Assembly (NCBI RefSeq): GCF_000620305.1 | Contig: NZ_JHVU01000018.1 | Coordinates: 185,475-249,474 of the forward strand | Direction: 5' to 3' | Source: Desulfitibacter alkalitolerans DSM 16504 | GTDB lineage: Bacteria > Bacillota > DSM-16504 > Desulfitibacterales > Desulfitibacteraceae | DNA length: 64,000 nt | In this document: positions 1 through 8,276 of the stretch, in pieces | How the letters are laid out: each line of letters opens with the position of its first letter | Position numbering within the stretch: the first letter of the stretch is position 1 | Program-made: the position numbers and the translations under genes | Notes under the pieces: model-generated | What the model saw: only the letters and a program-made list of their open reading frames with translations | The model's database searches: none | What the model was told of the DNA's origin: nothing

Positions 1-1
1 G

Positions 2-205
2 ACTGGCAGGTTAACAAAGGAACTAAGGCAAAAGAGGGCAATTATTATATTGCTCAGCAAGGAGATAACAAATATTAGCAACAAAGAACTCAGTGAATTA
101 TTTGGAATAACACCGTCAGGAATAACCAAGATTTTGACAAGAACGGACTATAATGTTGTAAAGGATGAATATGACAAGTTGAAAATGTCAATTTGTCAAG
201 CCTGA
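2..205 (+). CDS. C-terminal end of a transposase-like protein (partial, cut by window edge)
   Basis: An open frame enters from the left edge and stops at TGA 203-205, giving 67 residues with no start inside the window. It contains a helix-turn-helix-like stretch (SNKELSELFGITPSGITKIL) and a basic N-terminal part. This resembles the DNA-binding tail found after the Y1 (HUH) domain of REP-associated tyrosine transposases, but the catalytic HUH part is outside the window, so the family is inferred. A REP-like doublet at 56.4 kb fits the presence of such an enzyme in the genome. It ends 20 bp before the next gene and does not look functionally related to it. Confidence 0.4.
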   Translation, partial: TGRLTKELRQKRAIIILLSKEITNISNKELSELFGITPSGITKILTRTDYNVVKDEYDKLKMSICQA

Positions 206-225
206 CCCCTTAAGGAGGTGGCGAG

Positions 226-690
226 ATGCCGTTAATCAGCTTGAAGGTTAACAATAGGGAGTATTGTCTGGAAGTTGAAAATCATCTAAGATTGATAGAT
301 CTTTTGAGGGAAAAGCTGAGGCTTACAGGAACCAAAGAAGGCTGTGGCGAAGGGGAATGTGGTGCCTGCACTGTACTTATGGATGGCAAGATAGTCAACT
401 CATGTCTTGTTTTGGCCATACAGGCACAGGGCAAAGAAATTATTACAATAGAAGGAATAGGTTCAGGAAAGGAACTGCATCCTGTACAGCAGGCATTCCT
501 GGAGGAGGGGGCAGTGCAGTGCGGCTACTGCACACCGGGAATGGTCATATCAGCAGTAGACTTGCTAAATAAATATCCCAAGCCTTCCAAACAGGAAATT
601 AAAAGGCACCTGGCTGGTAACTTATGCAGATGTACAGGCTATGACAAGATTATGAAGGCAGTATTAAAAGCATCTCAAAGGGGTGAGTAG
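226..690 (+). CDS. Molybdenum hydroxylase 2Fe-2S subunit (CoxS/XdhC-type)
   Basis: Small iron-sulfur subunit of a xanthine dehydrogenase/CO dehydrogenase-type enzyme that carries electrons from the molybdenum site. It has 154 residues, the usual length. The plant-ferredoxin-type cluster is shown by GCGEGECGACTVLMDG (about residues 40-55). The second, all-helical cluster is shown by CGYC near residue 100 and CRC in NLCRCTGYDKI near residue 135. All eight cysteines are present. The ATG follows an AAGGAGG ribosome site. It lies 2 bp before the large subunit gene, so the two are co-translated. No FAD-binding (CoxM) subunit is seen; it may lie upstream of the window or be encoded elsewhere. The substrate cannot be read from this subunit. 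Confidence 0.92.
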   Translation: MPLISLKVNNREYCLEVENHLRLIDLLREKLRLTGTKEGCGEGECGACTVLMDGKIVNSCLVLAIQAQGKEIITIEGIGSGKELHPVQQAFLEEGAVQCGYCTPGMVISAVDLLNKYPKPSKQEIKRHLAGNLCRCTGYDKIMKAVLKASQRGE

Positions 691-692
691 GT

Positions 693-1979
693 GTGGTTAA
701 AGAACGGATAATTGGTCAAAACACCATAAAGGTAGATGCTTTAAGCAAGGTTACTGGGAAGGCTCAATATCCTGCAGACCTGGAAATGGCTAGTATGCTT
801 TATGGAAGATTACTCCAGTTAGACGTGGCACATGCCCGAATAATAAGTATTGACACCAATGATGCACAAAATATTCCTGGCGTAAAGGCTGTTTTGACAG
901 GCAAGGACGTGCCTGGCCTTAATGGACAGGGTGTTTTATTTACAGATATGCCGGTTTTATCAGCCCAACGGGTGCGTTCAATAAATGATGTGGTGGCCCT
1001 GGTAGCTGCTGAGACTCAGGATATAGCGCAAGAGGCCATTGATAGCATCAAGGTTGAGTATGAGGAGCTACCAGCAGTTTTTGATGCTGAAGAGGCAATG
1101 AAGGAAGATGCCCCCAGGGTACATGATAAAGAGAATATTATATATCACCTGAAAATTAGAAAGGGTAATGTTCAAGAGGCCTTTGAAAGATCTGCAATTA
1201 TAGTAGAAGATGTCTATACAACACAAATGGTTGATCATGCTTTTTTGCAGCCTGAAAGCTGTCTAGCCTATCTAGACAACAGGGGACACCTGGTTGTCCA
1301 TATAGCAACCCAGTATATCCACTGGGATAGATATGAGATTGCTCGTGCCTTAAACATGCCTGTTCATAAAATAAAGGTAGTAAATACAGCGGTAGGTGGA
1401 GCCTTTGGCGGCAGGGAAGATATGACCCTGCAGATAAGGGCAGCCCTTTTGGCCCTTAAGACAGGCAGACCTGTAAAAATAGTGTCTGAGAGAACAGAAT
1501 CCTTTAAGCTTCACTCAAAAAGACACCCCATCAAGATGTACTACAAGACAGGTGCAGATGCGCAGGGCAGACTCACAGCCCTTGAGGCAAAAATTATAGG
1601 AGATACAGGGGCATATGCCTCCTGGGCCCCTAATATAATGAGAAAGGCTGCAATCCATGCTACAGGACCATACATTATACCCAATGTAATGGTTGATTCT
1701 TATGCAGTATATACCAACAACCCTTTTGCAGGAGCTATGAGGGGCTTTGGTGCAGCTCAGCCACCCCTTGCCCATGAATCCCAGATGGACAGGATAGCAG
1801 AAAAACTTGGCATCCATCCATTTAAAATACGTTGGATAAATGCCATGGAGGAAGGCAGCCAGACTGCTACAGGACAGACTCTTGATGCAAGTGTAGGCTT
1901 GAAGGAATGCATGAAGGTAACTGCAGCTGCAGCTGGATGGGATATTGAGGAGTTGACGGGAGGTTGCAGTAATGGCTAA
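693..1979 (+). CDS. Molybdenum hydroxylase large subunit, N-terminal half (split gene)
   Basis: First half (428 residues, GTG start) of the molybdopterin-cytosine-dinucleotide-binding subunit. It contains the aldehyde oxidase/xanthine dehydrogenase a/b hammerhead domain (about residues 15-130) and the first molybdopterin-binding domain with GGAFGGRE (near 235) and RGFGAAQ (near 350). A normal subunit has about 750-780 residues; here the frame stops after AAAAGWDIEELTGGCSNG, and the rest follows in another frame starting at 1972, with an 8-base overlap. Together the halves make 758 residues with no missing block. Either the gene is naturally split and translationally coupled, or there is a frameshift. 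The first half alone lacks the catalytic glutamate. Confidence 0.85.
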   Translation: MVKERIIGQNTIKVDALSKVTGKAQYPADLEMASMLYGRLLQLDVAHARIISIDTNDAQNIPGVKAVLTGKDVPGLNGQGVLFTDMPVLSAQRVRSINDVVALVAAETQDIAQEAIDSIKVEYEELPAVFDAEEAMKEDAPRVHDKENIIYHLKIRKGNVQEAFERSAIIVEDVYTTQMVDHAFLQPESCLAYLDNRGHLVVHIATQYIHWDRYEIARALNMPVHKIKVVNTAVGGAFGGREDMTLQIRAALLALKTGRPVKIVSERTESFKLHSKRHPIKMYYKTGADAQGRLTALEAKIIGDTGAYASWAPNIMRKAAIHATGPYIIPNVMVDSYAVYTNNPFAGAMRGFGAAQPPLAHESQMDRIAEKLGIHPFKIRWINAMEEGSQTATGQTLDASVGLKECMKVTAAAAGWDIEELTGGCSNG

Positions 1980-2964
1980 AAAACGCGGTGTAGGCATGGC
2001 AAGCATCTTCTATGGTCTTGGCTACGGCAATGGGTTTGCTGACACATCTAGTGCTTTTGTTGAGGTGAATGAAGATGGAACAGCCATTGTACGCATAGGG
2101 GCATCTGATTGCGGTCAGGGTTCAAGTACAGTAATAGCTCAAATAGCTGCCGAGGAACTAGGCATAAATGTAGAAGACGTTGCTGTCATAACAGAGGATA
2201 CTGATGCAACACCTGATGCTGGAACGTCAGCTGCCACGCGGCAGACTTATACATCAGGCAACGCAGTTCGCAAGGCAGCAAAGGAGGCCAAAGAAATACT
2301 TTATGACAGGGCCCGTATAGAGCTTGGGGTGAATACCTTACATGGCTTGGTAGGAGAAAAAGGCTTTATATATCCAAGGGGTCTTCCAGACAGGAGAATA
2401 AGCATTAAGGACCTGGCTTTTAATGCCAAGCTGGAGGGGTTAAGAATTGTGGGTGAAGGAGCCTTTACGGCACACAGCACCAGGGTTGATCTAGAAACGG
2501 GACAAGGTGCTCCCTATTGGCCCTATGCCTTTGCAGTTCAGATAGTTGAAGTAGAGGTAGATACTCTAACGGGAATGGTAGAGGTAATTAAAGTAATAGC
2601 TGCCAATGATGTGGGCAAAGCCATCAATCCCGTTAATGTTGAGGGACAAATCGCAGGTGGTGTATGTCAGGGTATTGGTATGGCCCTACTTGAAGAGGTG
2701 GAGCTAAACAAGGGAAGAATAAAAAACCCAAGCTTTTCTAAATATTTAATACCTACCTTTGCAGATGTACCTGATATAGAACCACTTATTGTAGAGTCAC
2801 CTGAACCAACTGGACCTTATGGGGCCAAGGGAGTAGGAGAGCCCTGTATGATACCTACTGCACCGGCAATAATTAACGCCATTTACAATGCGGTTGGTGT
2901 AAGAATTACAAGTCTCCCTGCAACACCTGAGAAAATTTTAGAGGCTCTTAAAGGAAAAGCGTAA
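1972..2964 (+). CDS. Molybdenum hydroxylase large subunit, C-terminal half (split gene)
   Basis: Second half (330 residues) of the molybdopterin-binding subunit. It carries the GQGSSTVIAQ motif (near residue 45) that contacts the cofactor and GAKGVGEPC near residue 290, whose Glu matches the catalytic base of xanthine dehydrogenases. The ATG has its own ribosome site (GGGAGG, 8 bases upstream), inside the end of the first half. This favours a real, coupled two-gene arrangement over a sequencing error. The two polypeptides would have to assemble into one active site. Role: hydroxylation of a purine or other N-heterocycle or aldehyde; substrate unknown. Confidence 0.85.
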   Translation: MAKKRGVGMASIFYGLGYGNGFADTSSAFVEVNEDGTAIVRIGASDCGQGSSTVIAQIAAEELGINVEDVAVITEDTDATPDAGTSAATRQTYTSGNAVRKAAKEAKEILYDRARIELGVNTLHGLVGEKGFIYPRGLPDRRISIKDLAFNAKLEGLRIVGEGAFTAHSTRVDLETGQGAPYWPYAFAVQIVEVEVDTLTGMVEVIKVIAANDVGKAINPVNVEGQIAGGVCQGIGMALLEEVELNKGRIKNPSFSKYLIPTFADVPDIEPLIVESPEPTGPYGAKGVGEPCMIPTAPAIINAIYNAVGVRITSLPATPEKILEALKGKA

Positions 2965-3041
2965 GCAGCTATTTGCCATTGCAGGTTAAATTAATGCTGA
3001 TGGGGTTGTATTACCTAAACCAAATTTGTTTGGCAATAAAC

Positions 3042-3091
3042 AAAAAAAGACCATGAGCCCTTGGAGTTTAAAAGGCTTATGGTCTTTTTTT
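3042..3091. terminator. Bidirectional intrinsic terminator
   Basis: Stem GACCATGAGCC / GGCTTATGGTC (one G-U wobble) flanked by A-runs on the left and T-runs on the right, so it works in both directions. It sits between the convergent molybdenum hydroxylase and aldolase genes. Confidence 0.85.
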
Positions 3092-3107
3092 ATTTTTTCT
3101 CAATTAG

Positions 3108-3956
3108 TTAGGATGTTAGGTTTTTCCACCCCTTGGCAAAAAACTCTAGGTTAGCCTTAACCATATCTTTAACTGAATTCTTGCAAGCCTGTGGAACGCC
3201 TATAAGGTCATATGCTGCGGGGTTCTCCTCATGTGTTTTTATAAACGTTTCTATAAATGTTTTCTTAACCTCTGTGCCAATGTTTATTTTCTTAATTCCC
3301 AATTCCACACCCCTTGCAAACTGCCTGGTGGTTAAACCTGTGCCTCCATGTAAAACCAGGGGTACATTTGCAGTTTCAGCTATCGTTTGCAGAAGCTCAA
3401 AGTTTAAATGTGGTTTACCCTTATACAGGCCATGGGCATTACCAATGGATACAGCTAATGCATCAATATCTGTTTCACTCAAGAATGATTTAACATGCTC
3501 TGGATTAGTCATTTTTGCAGCCTTCACTTCTTCTCCATCTTCAATGCCGGCAAGGGCCCCAAGCTCTGCTTCCACGGATACACCGGCGTTCTTGGCTTTT
3601 TTAGAAACCATATTAGTGATTGCTATGTTTTCTTCCAAGCTTAAATGGGAGCCATCGATCATTACAGCACTAAAACCCAAGTTAATGGCTTTTACACATG
3701 TTTCCAAGTCCTTTGAATGGTCTAAAAAGACACAAACTGGAGAGGCTGCTTTCTTTGCCAGCTCAACCATGATGCGGCCAATCTCATCATTTCCTGGTTT
3801 GTTTAAAACAGGTGAGCCTATCATGGCTATTACAGGAAGGTCCAGTTCTTCCCCGGCTTGAATGATTCCCTGTGCAGTAAACAAATCATAGGTGCTAAAG
3901 GCACCAACAGCTCCGTCATGAATTTGTAACACCTCTTTTAAGGTTACTAAAGGCAT
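3108..3956 (-). CDS. Class II ketose-bisphosphate aldolase family protein (FbaA/GatY-like)
   Basis: Zinc-dependent aldolase of 282 residues. Metal ligands and substrate residues are visible: FLDHS (near residue 84), EAEL (near 132), GNAHG (near 175), LHGGTG (near 203) and the NIGTE phosphate loop (near 226). It is a divergent paralogue of the housekeeping aldolase at 41.9 kb. It is divergently transcribed from the GH31 gene, and their promoters share an operator-like sequence, so it probably cleaves a sugar phosphate made by the same pathway (fructose-, tagatose- or a modified ketose phosphate). The exact substrate cannot be told from the sequence. The start ATG is preceded by a GGGGG ribosome site. 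Confidence 0.85.
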   Translation of the reverse strand: MPLVTLKEVLQIHDGAVGAFSTYDLFTAQGIIQAGEELDLPVIAMIGSPVLNKPGNDEIGRIMVELAKKAASPVCVFLDHSKDLETCVKAINLGFSAVMIDGSHLSLEENIAITNMVSKKAKNAGVSVEAELGALAGIEDGEEVKAAKMTNPEHVKSFLSETDIDALAVSIGNAHGLYKGKPHLNFELLQTIAETANVPLVLHGGTGLTTRQFARGVELGIKKINIGTEVKKTFIETFIKTHEENPAAYDLIGVPQACKNSVKDMVKANLEFFAKGWKNLTS

Positions 3957-3981
3957 AATGATTCCCCCACAATTTAAATAT

Positions 3982-3998
3982 TATAATGTTGCAAATAT
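3982..3998. promoter_or_regulatory. Operator-like 17-mer, copy 1 (aldolase promoter)
   Basis: TATAATGTTGCAAATAT on the plus strand, just downstream of the predicted start of aldolase transcription. Similar 17-mers occur at 4160-4176 and 6886-6902. The centre TTGCAA is pseudo-palindromic. A repressor site is inferred. Confidence 0.4.
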
Positions 3999-4012
3999 AC
4001 AAATATATATTA

Positions 4013-4041
4013 ATTATGGCCCATGGTTTTTTAAATGTCAA
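4013..4041 (-). promoter_or_regulatory. Sigma-A promoter of the aldolase gene
   Basis: On the minus strand, TTGACA (4036-4041), 17-bp spacer, CATAAT (4013-4018). Six of six and five of six matches to consensus. Confidence 0.7.
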
Positions 4042-4146
4042 TAAGTCATTCTTACCAGCCCAAGATCAGTACAGGAGACAGTTTTGTTTCAAAAACCATT
4101 ACTAGGCCCTGGGAACGATAGAAAATAACAACATAACCTAATCCAA

Positions 4147-4175
4147 TTGACATGCAAAAAAATATGCAATATTAT
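4147..4175 (+). promoter_or_regulatory. Sigma-A promoter of the GH31 gene
   Basis: TTGACA (4147-4152), 17-bp spacer, TATTAT (4170-4175). The operator-like 17-mer copy 2 overlaps the -10 box. Confidence 0.65.
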
Positions 4176-4176
4176 A
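4160..4176. promoter_or_regulatory. Operator-like 17-mer, copy 2 (GH31 promoter)
   Basis: Minus-strand reading TATAATATTGCATATTT; it matches copy 3 in 14 to 15 of 17 positions and overlaps the -10 box and spacer, a position suited to repression. Confidence 0.4.
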
Positions 4177-4210
4177 ATTTTACAATATAATTTGTGGAGG
4201 TAGTAGCTAT

Positions 4211-6223
4211 ATGCTTTATCTAGAAGAACATGAAAATGGATTTAGCTTATATTTTAAAGACTATGAAATAATCAAACACTCACCTGCCAACCCCTTCTTG
4301 TCTGTTGGAACAGGTGAAGCAAAGTATGAAATGCATTTTGGAAACTTTGATATTGAAGAAAGGCTTCATGAAAAGTACACTTTAACAGCCCATGAGGTCT
4401 TAGAAAATGTTCCGGGTAAAAAGGTTAAAATAAGGTTTCATAAGTGGGATAAGCTTTATGTAGAAGCTGTCTTTATGGTTGTTAACGAAAGGCTAGAGGT
4501 TGTGTTTGAGAATCATACACCTGGGCTAAATAGAACATGGATGAACATTAATGCTGATGCCAATGAAGCTATATTTGGCTGTGGTGAACAATTCTCTGAA
4601 TTAAATCTCAGGGGAAAAAATCTCCCCCTGTGGGTAGCTGAGCAGGGAGTTGGCAGAAACAAAAGGGATATTATTACCTTCCAGGCTGATATGGATCATA
4701 GGGCAGGGGGGGATTGGTATACAACGTATTTCCCACAGCCAACCTATGTTTCAACTAATAATTATTACTGCCATGTGGAGGATACAAATTACATGGAGTT
4801 TGATTTTCGTAAAGTTGAATATCATCAGCTTTATGTTAGAAATGTTCCTGAAAAGGTTGTTTTTGGCAGGCAGGATACTGCTGTTGACCTGCTCCAGGAT
4901 TTGACTGCCTATTTAGGAAGACAGCCAGAGCTGCCTGACTGGGTTTATGATGGAGTTTGGCTTGGAGTTCAGGGGGGAACAGAAACGGTTCTTCACAAGC
5001 TTGAGAATGCTCAAAACCATGGTGTAAAGGTTGCTGCCTTATGGGCCCAGGACTGGGAAGGAAAAAGAATTACATGGTTTGGAAAACAGTTATTCTGGGA
5101 CTGGAAATACAGCAAGGAAATGTATCCCAATCTGCCAGAGCTAATTAAAGAGCTTAATGGAAAGGGGATTAAATATCTAGGATATATTAATTGCTTCCTG
5201 GCCATAGAAGGTGACTTGTATAAAGAGGCTTCTGAAAAGGGTTATTGTGTAAAAAATCCAGCTGGTGAAGATTATCTTGTGGTAATTACAGCTTTTCCAG
5301 CAGCAATTGTGGACATTACCAACCCAAATGCAGTTGAGTGGATCAAAAATGTGATCAAACAAAATATGATGGGCATTGGCCTGTCTGGATGGATGTGTGA
5401 TTTTGGAGAGTATCTGCCAACTGATGCTGTCTTGTATTCTGGAGAAAGTGCAGAAAGCTATCATAATAAATATCCGGCTGATTGGGCTAGGGTAAATAGA
5501 GAGGCAGTTGAAGAAGCAGGCAAACTGGGTGAGGTAGTATTTTTTACAAGGGCAGGTTATACAGGAACGTCCCGTTACTCAACTAGCATGTGGGCTGGTG
5601 ATCAGCTGGTCAATTGGAGCCTGGATGATGGTTTAGCTTCTGTAATTCCTGCTGCATTGTCCCTTGGCATGTCAGGCTTTGGGATTTCACATTCTGACAT
5701 TGGTGGGTACACATCTCTCCATGGAGTAATAAGAACCAGAGAGGTGTTTATGAGATGGGCTGAACTGGGAGCCTTTACTCCAATTATGAGAACCCATGAA
5801 GGAAACCGACCTGATGAAAACTGGCATTTTGATTCTGATGAAGAAACGCTTTTGCATTTTGCAAAAATGAGCAGGATTTACACTCACCTAAAGCCTTATC
5901 TGAAAGACATAGTTAAAGAAAATGCTGAAACAGGAATACCTTGCATGAGGATGCCATATATTCATTATGAGGGTGATGCTGAGCTGCATAACCTAAAATA
6001 TCAGTATCTTTTAGGCAGGGACTTAATGGTAGCCCCCGTATATGAAGAGGGTAAAACTACCCAAGGGGTCTATCTGCCTGATGACATCTGGGTTCATGTA
6101 TGGTCAGGAAAAGAATTCACAAAGGGATACCATGAAATTGAGGCTCCCATTGGACAAATACCTGTGTTTTACCGTAAGGAAAGCAGCTATAAGCAATTAT
6201 TTGACGAAATCAAGAAGCTGTGA
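4211..6223 (+). CDS. GH31 glycosidase of the YihQ (sulfoquinovosidase) subfamily
   Basis: Retaining alpha-glycosidase of 670 residues, co-linear over its full length with E. coli YihQ (678 residues as recalled), which releases sulfoquinovose from sulfoquinovosyl-glycerol. The nucleophile is Asp397 (CDFGEYLPTD) and the acid/base Asp464 (WAGDQ). The YihQ substrate residues Gln262, Gln288, Trp304 and Tyr508 appear here as Gln254, Gln280, Trp296 and Tyr500, all at a constant offset of 8. YihQ Arg301, which holds the sulfonate, is Gln293 here (GKQLFW). Sulfoquinovosides may therefore not be the substrate, or are bound differently. No signal peptide, so it acts in the cytoplasm after import. The ATG follows a GTGGAGG site. 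Confidence 0.85.
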   Translation: MLYLEEHENGFSLYFKDYEIIKHSPANPFLSVGTGEAKYEMHFGNFDIEERLHEKYTLTAHEVLENVPGKKVKIRFHKWDKLYVEAVFMVVNERLEVVFENHTPGLNRTWMNINADANEAIFGCGEQFSELNLRGKNLPLWVAEQGVGRNKRDIITFQADMDHRAGGDWYTTYFPQPTYVSTNNYYCHVEDTNYMEFDFRKVEYHQLYVRNVPEKVVFGRQDTAVDLLQDLTAYLGRQPELPDWVYDGVWLGVQGGTETVLHKLENAQNHGVKVAALWAQDWEGKRITWFGKQLFWDWKYSKEMYPNLPELIKELNGKGIKYLGYINCFLAIEGDLYKEASEKGYCVKNPAGEDYLVVITAFPAAIVDITNPNAVEWIKNVIKQNMMGIGLSGWMCDFGEYLPTDAVLYSGESAESYHNKYPADWARVNREAVEEAGKLGEVVFFTRAGYTGTSRYSTSMWAGDQLVNWSLDDGLASVIPAALSLGMSGFGISHSDIGGYTSLHGVIRTREVFMRWAELGAFTPIMRTHEGNRPDENWHFDSDEETLLHFAKMSRIYTHLKPYLKDIVKENAETGIPCMRMPYIHYEGDAELHNLKYQYLLGRDLMVAPVYEEGKTTQGVYLPDDIWVHVWSGKEFTKGYHEIEAPIGQIPVFYRKESSYKQLFDEIKKL

Positions 6224-6306
6224 CAAGAAGCTAAACCATTATTTTATAAAAGCATAAAAGCAGAAAAATAAAAAGTTAAATTATAAAAAAATGTTATAAT
6301 CCTTTT

Positions 6307-6332
6307 AAAAAAGAGTCTTCGGACTCTTTTTT
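6307..6332. terminator. Bidirectional intrinsic terminator
   Basis: AAAAAAGAGTC - TTCG - GACTCTTTTTT, a stable tetraloop hairpin with A/T runs on both sides. It ends the GH31 transcript and, on the other strand, the structured RNA candidate. Confidence 0.9.
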
Positions 6333-6600
6333 GCACTATCAGACACCCATGCCGCCTCGCGGCACCACTTATGGATGAAAATTTTATTTTCAGGGCAGAA
6401 AGTATAAGTTCCACAAGGTAGATAGTGGTCGGCTAAAACGCAGCGTCCTGCTGCATAGCCGACATTAGAACGTCCTGTTCGTCATTCACTAGACTAAGGC
6501 TTCCGCCGACGTCAAGGAGTTGGCGCCCTAAAGGACTAGTAGTTCTAGCATTGCAAAATACGCAATGTAAGAACTACTGGCGCAAGCCAAGTTTTGTTTT
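6333..6600 (-). ncRNA. Structured non-coding RNA candidate, class not recognised
   Basis: A locally GC-richer stretch without a coding frame, packed with complementary arms. These are CACTATC (6334-6340) with GATAGTG (6421-6427); GCCGC/GCGGC (6351-6363); ACTTAT (6367-6372) with ATAAGT (6404-6409); GTCGGCTA/TAGCCGAC (6428-6463) enclosing GCAGC/GCTGC; and AGTAGTTCT/AGAACTACT (6538-6578) enclosing CATTGC/GCAATG. The last hairpin is bracketed by TTGGCGCC (6520-6527) and GGCGCAAGCCAA (6579-6590). Read on the minus strand it ends directly in the terminator at 6307-6332. A weak promoter (TTGACT at 6634-6639, 17 bp, GATATC) sits just upstream. I see no RNase P, tmRNA or SRP signature. Confidence 0.5.
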
Positions 6601-6834
6601 ATTTACCAAAGATATCAGTCTGTGAGCTGCTTTAGTCAATAATAGTAATTATTTGCTTTTATTGTAACTTGTATGAGGATTTGTATAGAAGTATAATCTT
6701 AGATGGTATAGCTAATAACATGTCAAGAGCTTGAATTTTAAATATTAAAAAAATAAATAGTTATTGTACTCATTGCTATTAAAGGATGTTGGACACAAAG
6801 CGCCTAAAGGGATAAATTTCTTTTAAAATGTTTA

Positions 6835-6864
6835 TTGACACAGATGAAACAAGGTATTTATAAT
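6835..6864 (+). promoter_or_regulatory. Sigma-A promoter of the ABC sugar operon
   Basis: TTGACA (6835-6840), 18-bp spacer, TATAAT (6859-6864), both boxes perfect. The leader to the first gene is about 175 bases. The rest of 6601-6834 is AT-rich with nothing else recognisable. Confidence 0.8.
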
Positions 6865-6885
6865 ATGGTTGTAAATAAATAATAT

Positions 6886-6902
6886 TGTAATATTGTATAT
6901 TT
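6886..6902. promoter_or_regulatory. Operator-like 17-mer, copy 3 (ABC operon promoter)
   Basis: TGTAATATTGTATATTT starting about 15 bp after the predicted transcription start. Third copy of the sequence seen at the aldolase and GH31 promoters. Confidence 0.4.
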
Positions 6903-7045
6903 ATTTTTTTAAAGACCTCGTCTGTAAATTACGTCTGGATTTCAGCTTCTTTAAAATGATTTAAATATACAAAATTTTTAACTAAATTTAGCAATATTTT
7001 TAAATCCCTTGCTGTGCATGACTAATATGAGGGGAGTTGTAAAAA

Positions 7046-8149
7046 TTGGCCAGGGTAAAGCTGAAAAATGTCTACAAGTATTACAATAAAGAAACGCTCG
7101 CAGTATCAGATTTCAATTTAGAAATAGAGGATGGAGAGTTTTTAGTATTAGTTGGCCCATCTGGTTGTGGAAAAAGTACCACCTTGAGGATGGTAGCTGG
7201 CCTAGAAGAGGTTAGCAGGGGAAACATTTTCATTGAAGACAAGGATGTTACCCATATGGAACCAAAGGACAGGGATATTGCCATGGTATTTCAGGACTAT
7301 GCCCTATATCCCCACATGTCTGTTTATGAAAATATGGCTTTTGGTCTTAAGCTGCGCAAGTACTCAAAAAAGGAAATTGATGAAAGGGTAAAAACGGCAG
7401 CCGAAATATTAGGTATTACCGACCTATTGAAAAGACAGCCCCGCCAGCTTTCCGGAGGGCAGAGGCAGAGGGTGGCCCTGGGCAGGGCCATAATTAGAAA
7501 ACCCCAGGTATTCCTAATGGATGAGCCTTTAAGTAATCTGGATGCCAAGTTAAGGGTTCAGATGAGATCTGAGTTGGTTAAGCTGCAGCGCAAGCTTGAA
7601 ACAACCACCATTTATGTTACACATGACCAGACTGAAGCCATGACAATGGGTGACAGGATAGTTGTAATGAAGGATGGCTTTGTACAGCAGGTGGGAACTC
7701 CAGAACAAATATATCACAAGCCCGAAAACCTCTTTGTGGCAGACTTTATAGGTTCACCTGCCATGAATTTTATTAATGGAAGCCTGATAGTGGAAAATGG
7801 TACTGTTTTATTTCAAAGTGAAAGCTTTAAAATAGATGTTACTAACCTGATAAAAGGGGGACAGGTTTCAGAAAAAGAGGTTGTTTTAGGTTTTAGACCT
7901 GAAAATGCATCTGTAACCAATACCAAAAAGGGTCAGTGGTCTGAAGCCGTCAAGTGTAGTGTAGAATTAATCGAAGACCTGGGAGCAGAAAAAATTCTTT
8001 ACTTGAAAACTGGAAGCCAGGAGTTCAGATTAAAATTGTTTGATATTGCTTATGAGATTGAAGTTGGTGAAACAAAGGAAATATATTTGAATCTGGATAA
8101 AATTCATATTTTCAGTAAGAAGGATGGAAATAAATTAGCCGGGCTATAA
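7046..8149 (+). CDS. Sugar ABC transporter ATP-binding protein (MalK/UgpC/MsmX type)
   Basis: ATPase of a CUT1-type carbohydrate importer, 367 residues. Walker A GPSGCGKST (near residue 38), Q-loop VFQDYALYPHM, signature LSGGQRQRVALGRA (near 135), Walker B FLMDEPLSNLD and switch His in VTHDQTEAM. The C-terminal TOBE/OB regulatory region (about 240-367) is present, as in MalK. It starts with TTG after GGGGAG. It is the first gene of the operon encoding the binding protein and both permeases. ATPases of this kind are sometimes shared between several sugar importers. Confidence 0.93.
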   Translation: MARVKLKNVYKYYNKETLAVSDFNLEIEDGEFLVLVGPSGCGKSTTLRMVAGLEEVSRGNIFIEDKDVTHMEPKDRDIAMVFQDYALYPHMSVYENMAFGLKLRKYSKKEIDERVKTAAEILGITDLLKRQPRQLSGGQRQRVALGRAIIRKPQVFLMDEPLSNLDAKLRVQMRSELVKLQRKLETTTIYVTHDQTEAMTMGDRIVVMKDGFVQQVGTPEQIYHKPENLFVADFIGSPAMNFINGSLIVENGTVLFQSESFKIDVTNLIKGGQVSEKEVVLGFRPENASVTNTKKGQWSEAVKCSVELIEDLGAEKILYLKTGSQEFRLKLFDIAYEIEVGETKEIYLNLDKIHIFSKKDGNKLAGL

Positions 8150-8276
8150 ACTTATCTAGTAAGTCCACCAGTATATTAAGTCGGGAGGTGGGTTATAGAA
8201 GAAAAGTAATTTGTGCTAATTAGGGTTGTGTTGATGTAAGACAAATTTTTTCAAAACCGTTAAAAAGGAGTGGGGA

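Noticed and set aside
226..2964. Molybdenum hydroxylase as part of the sugar pathway
   Set aside because: It is separated by a bidirectional terminator and convergent orientation, with no shared promoter motif.
3133..3861. Long open frame antisense to the aldolase gene
   Set aside because: It mirrors a well-supported aldolase, has Ser/Pro/Lys-poor-quality composition typical of reverse frames and no ribosome site.
6333..6600. RNase P RNA, tmRNA, SRP RNA or 6S RNA
   Set aside because: Signature sequences of RNase P, tmRNA and SRP are absent, and the ends do not pair as 6S RNA does.
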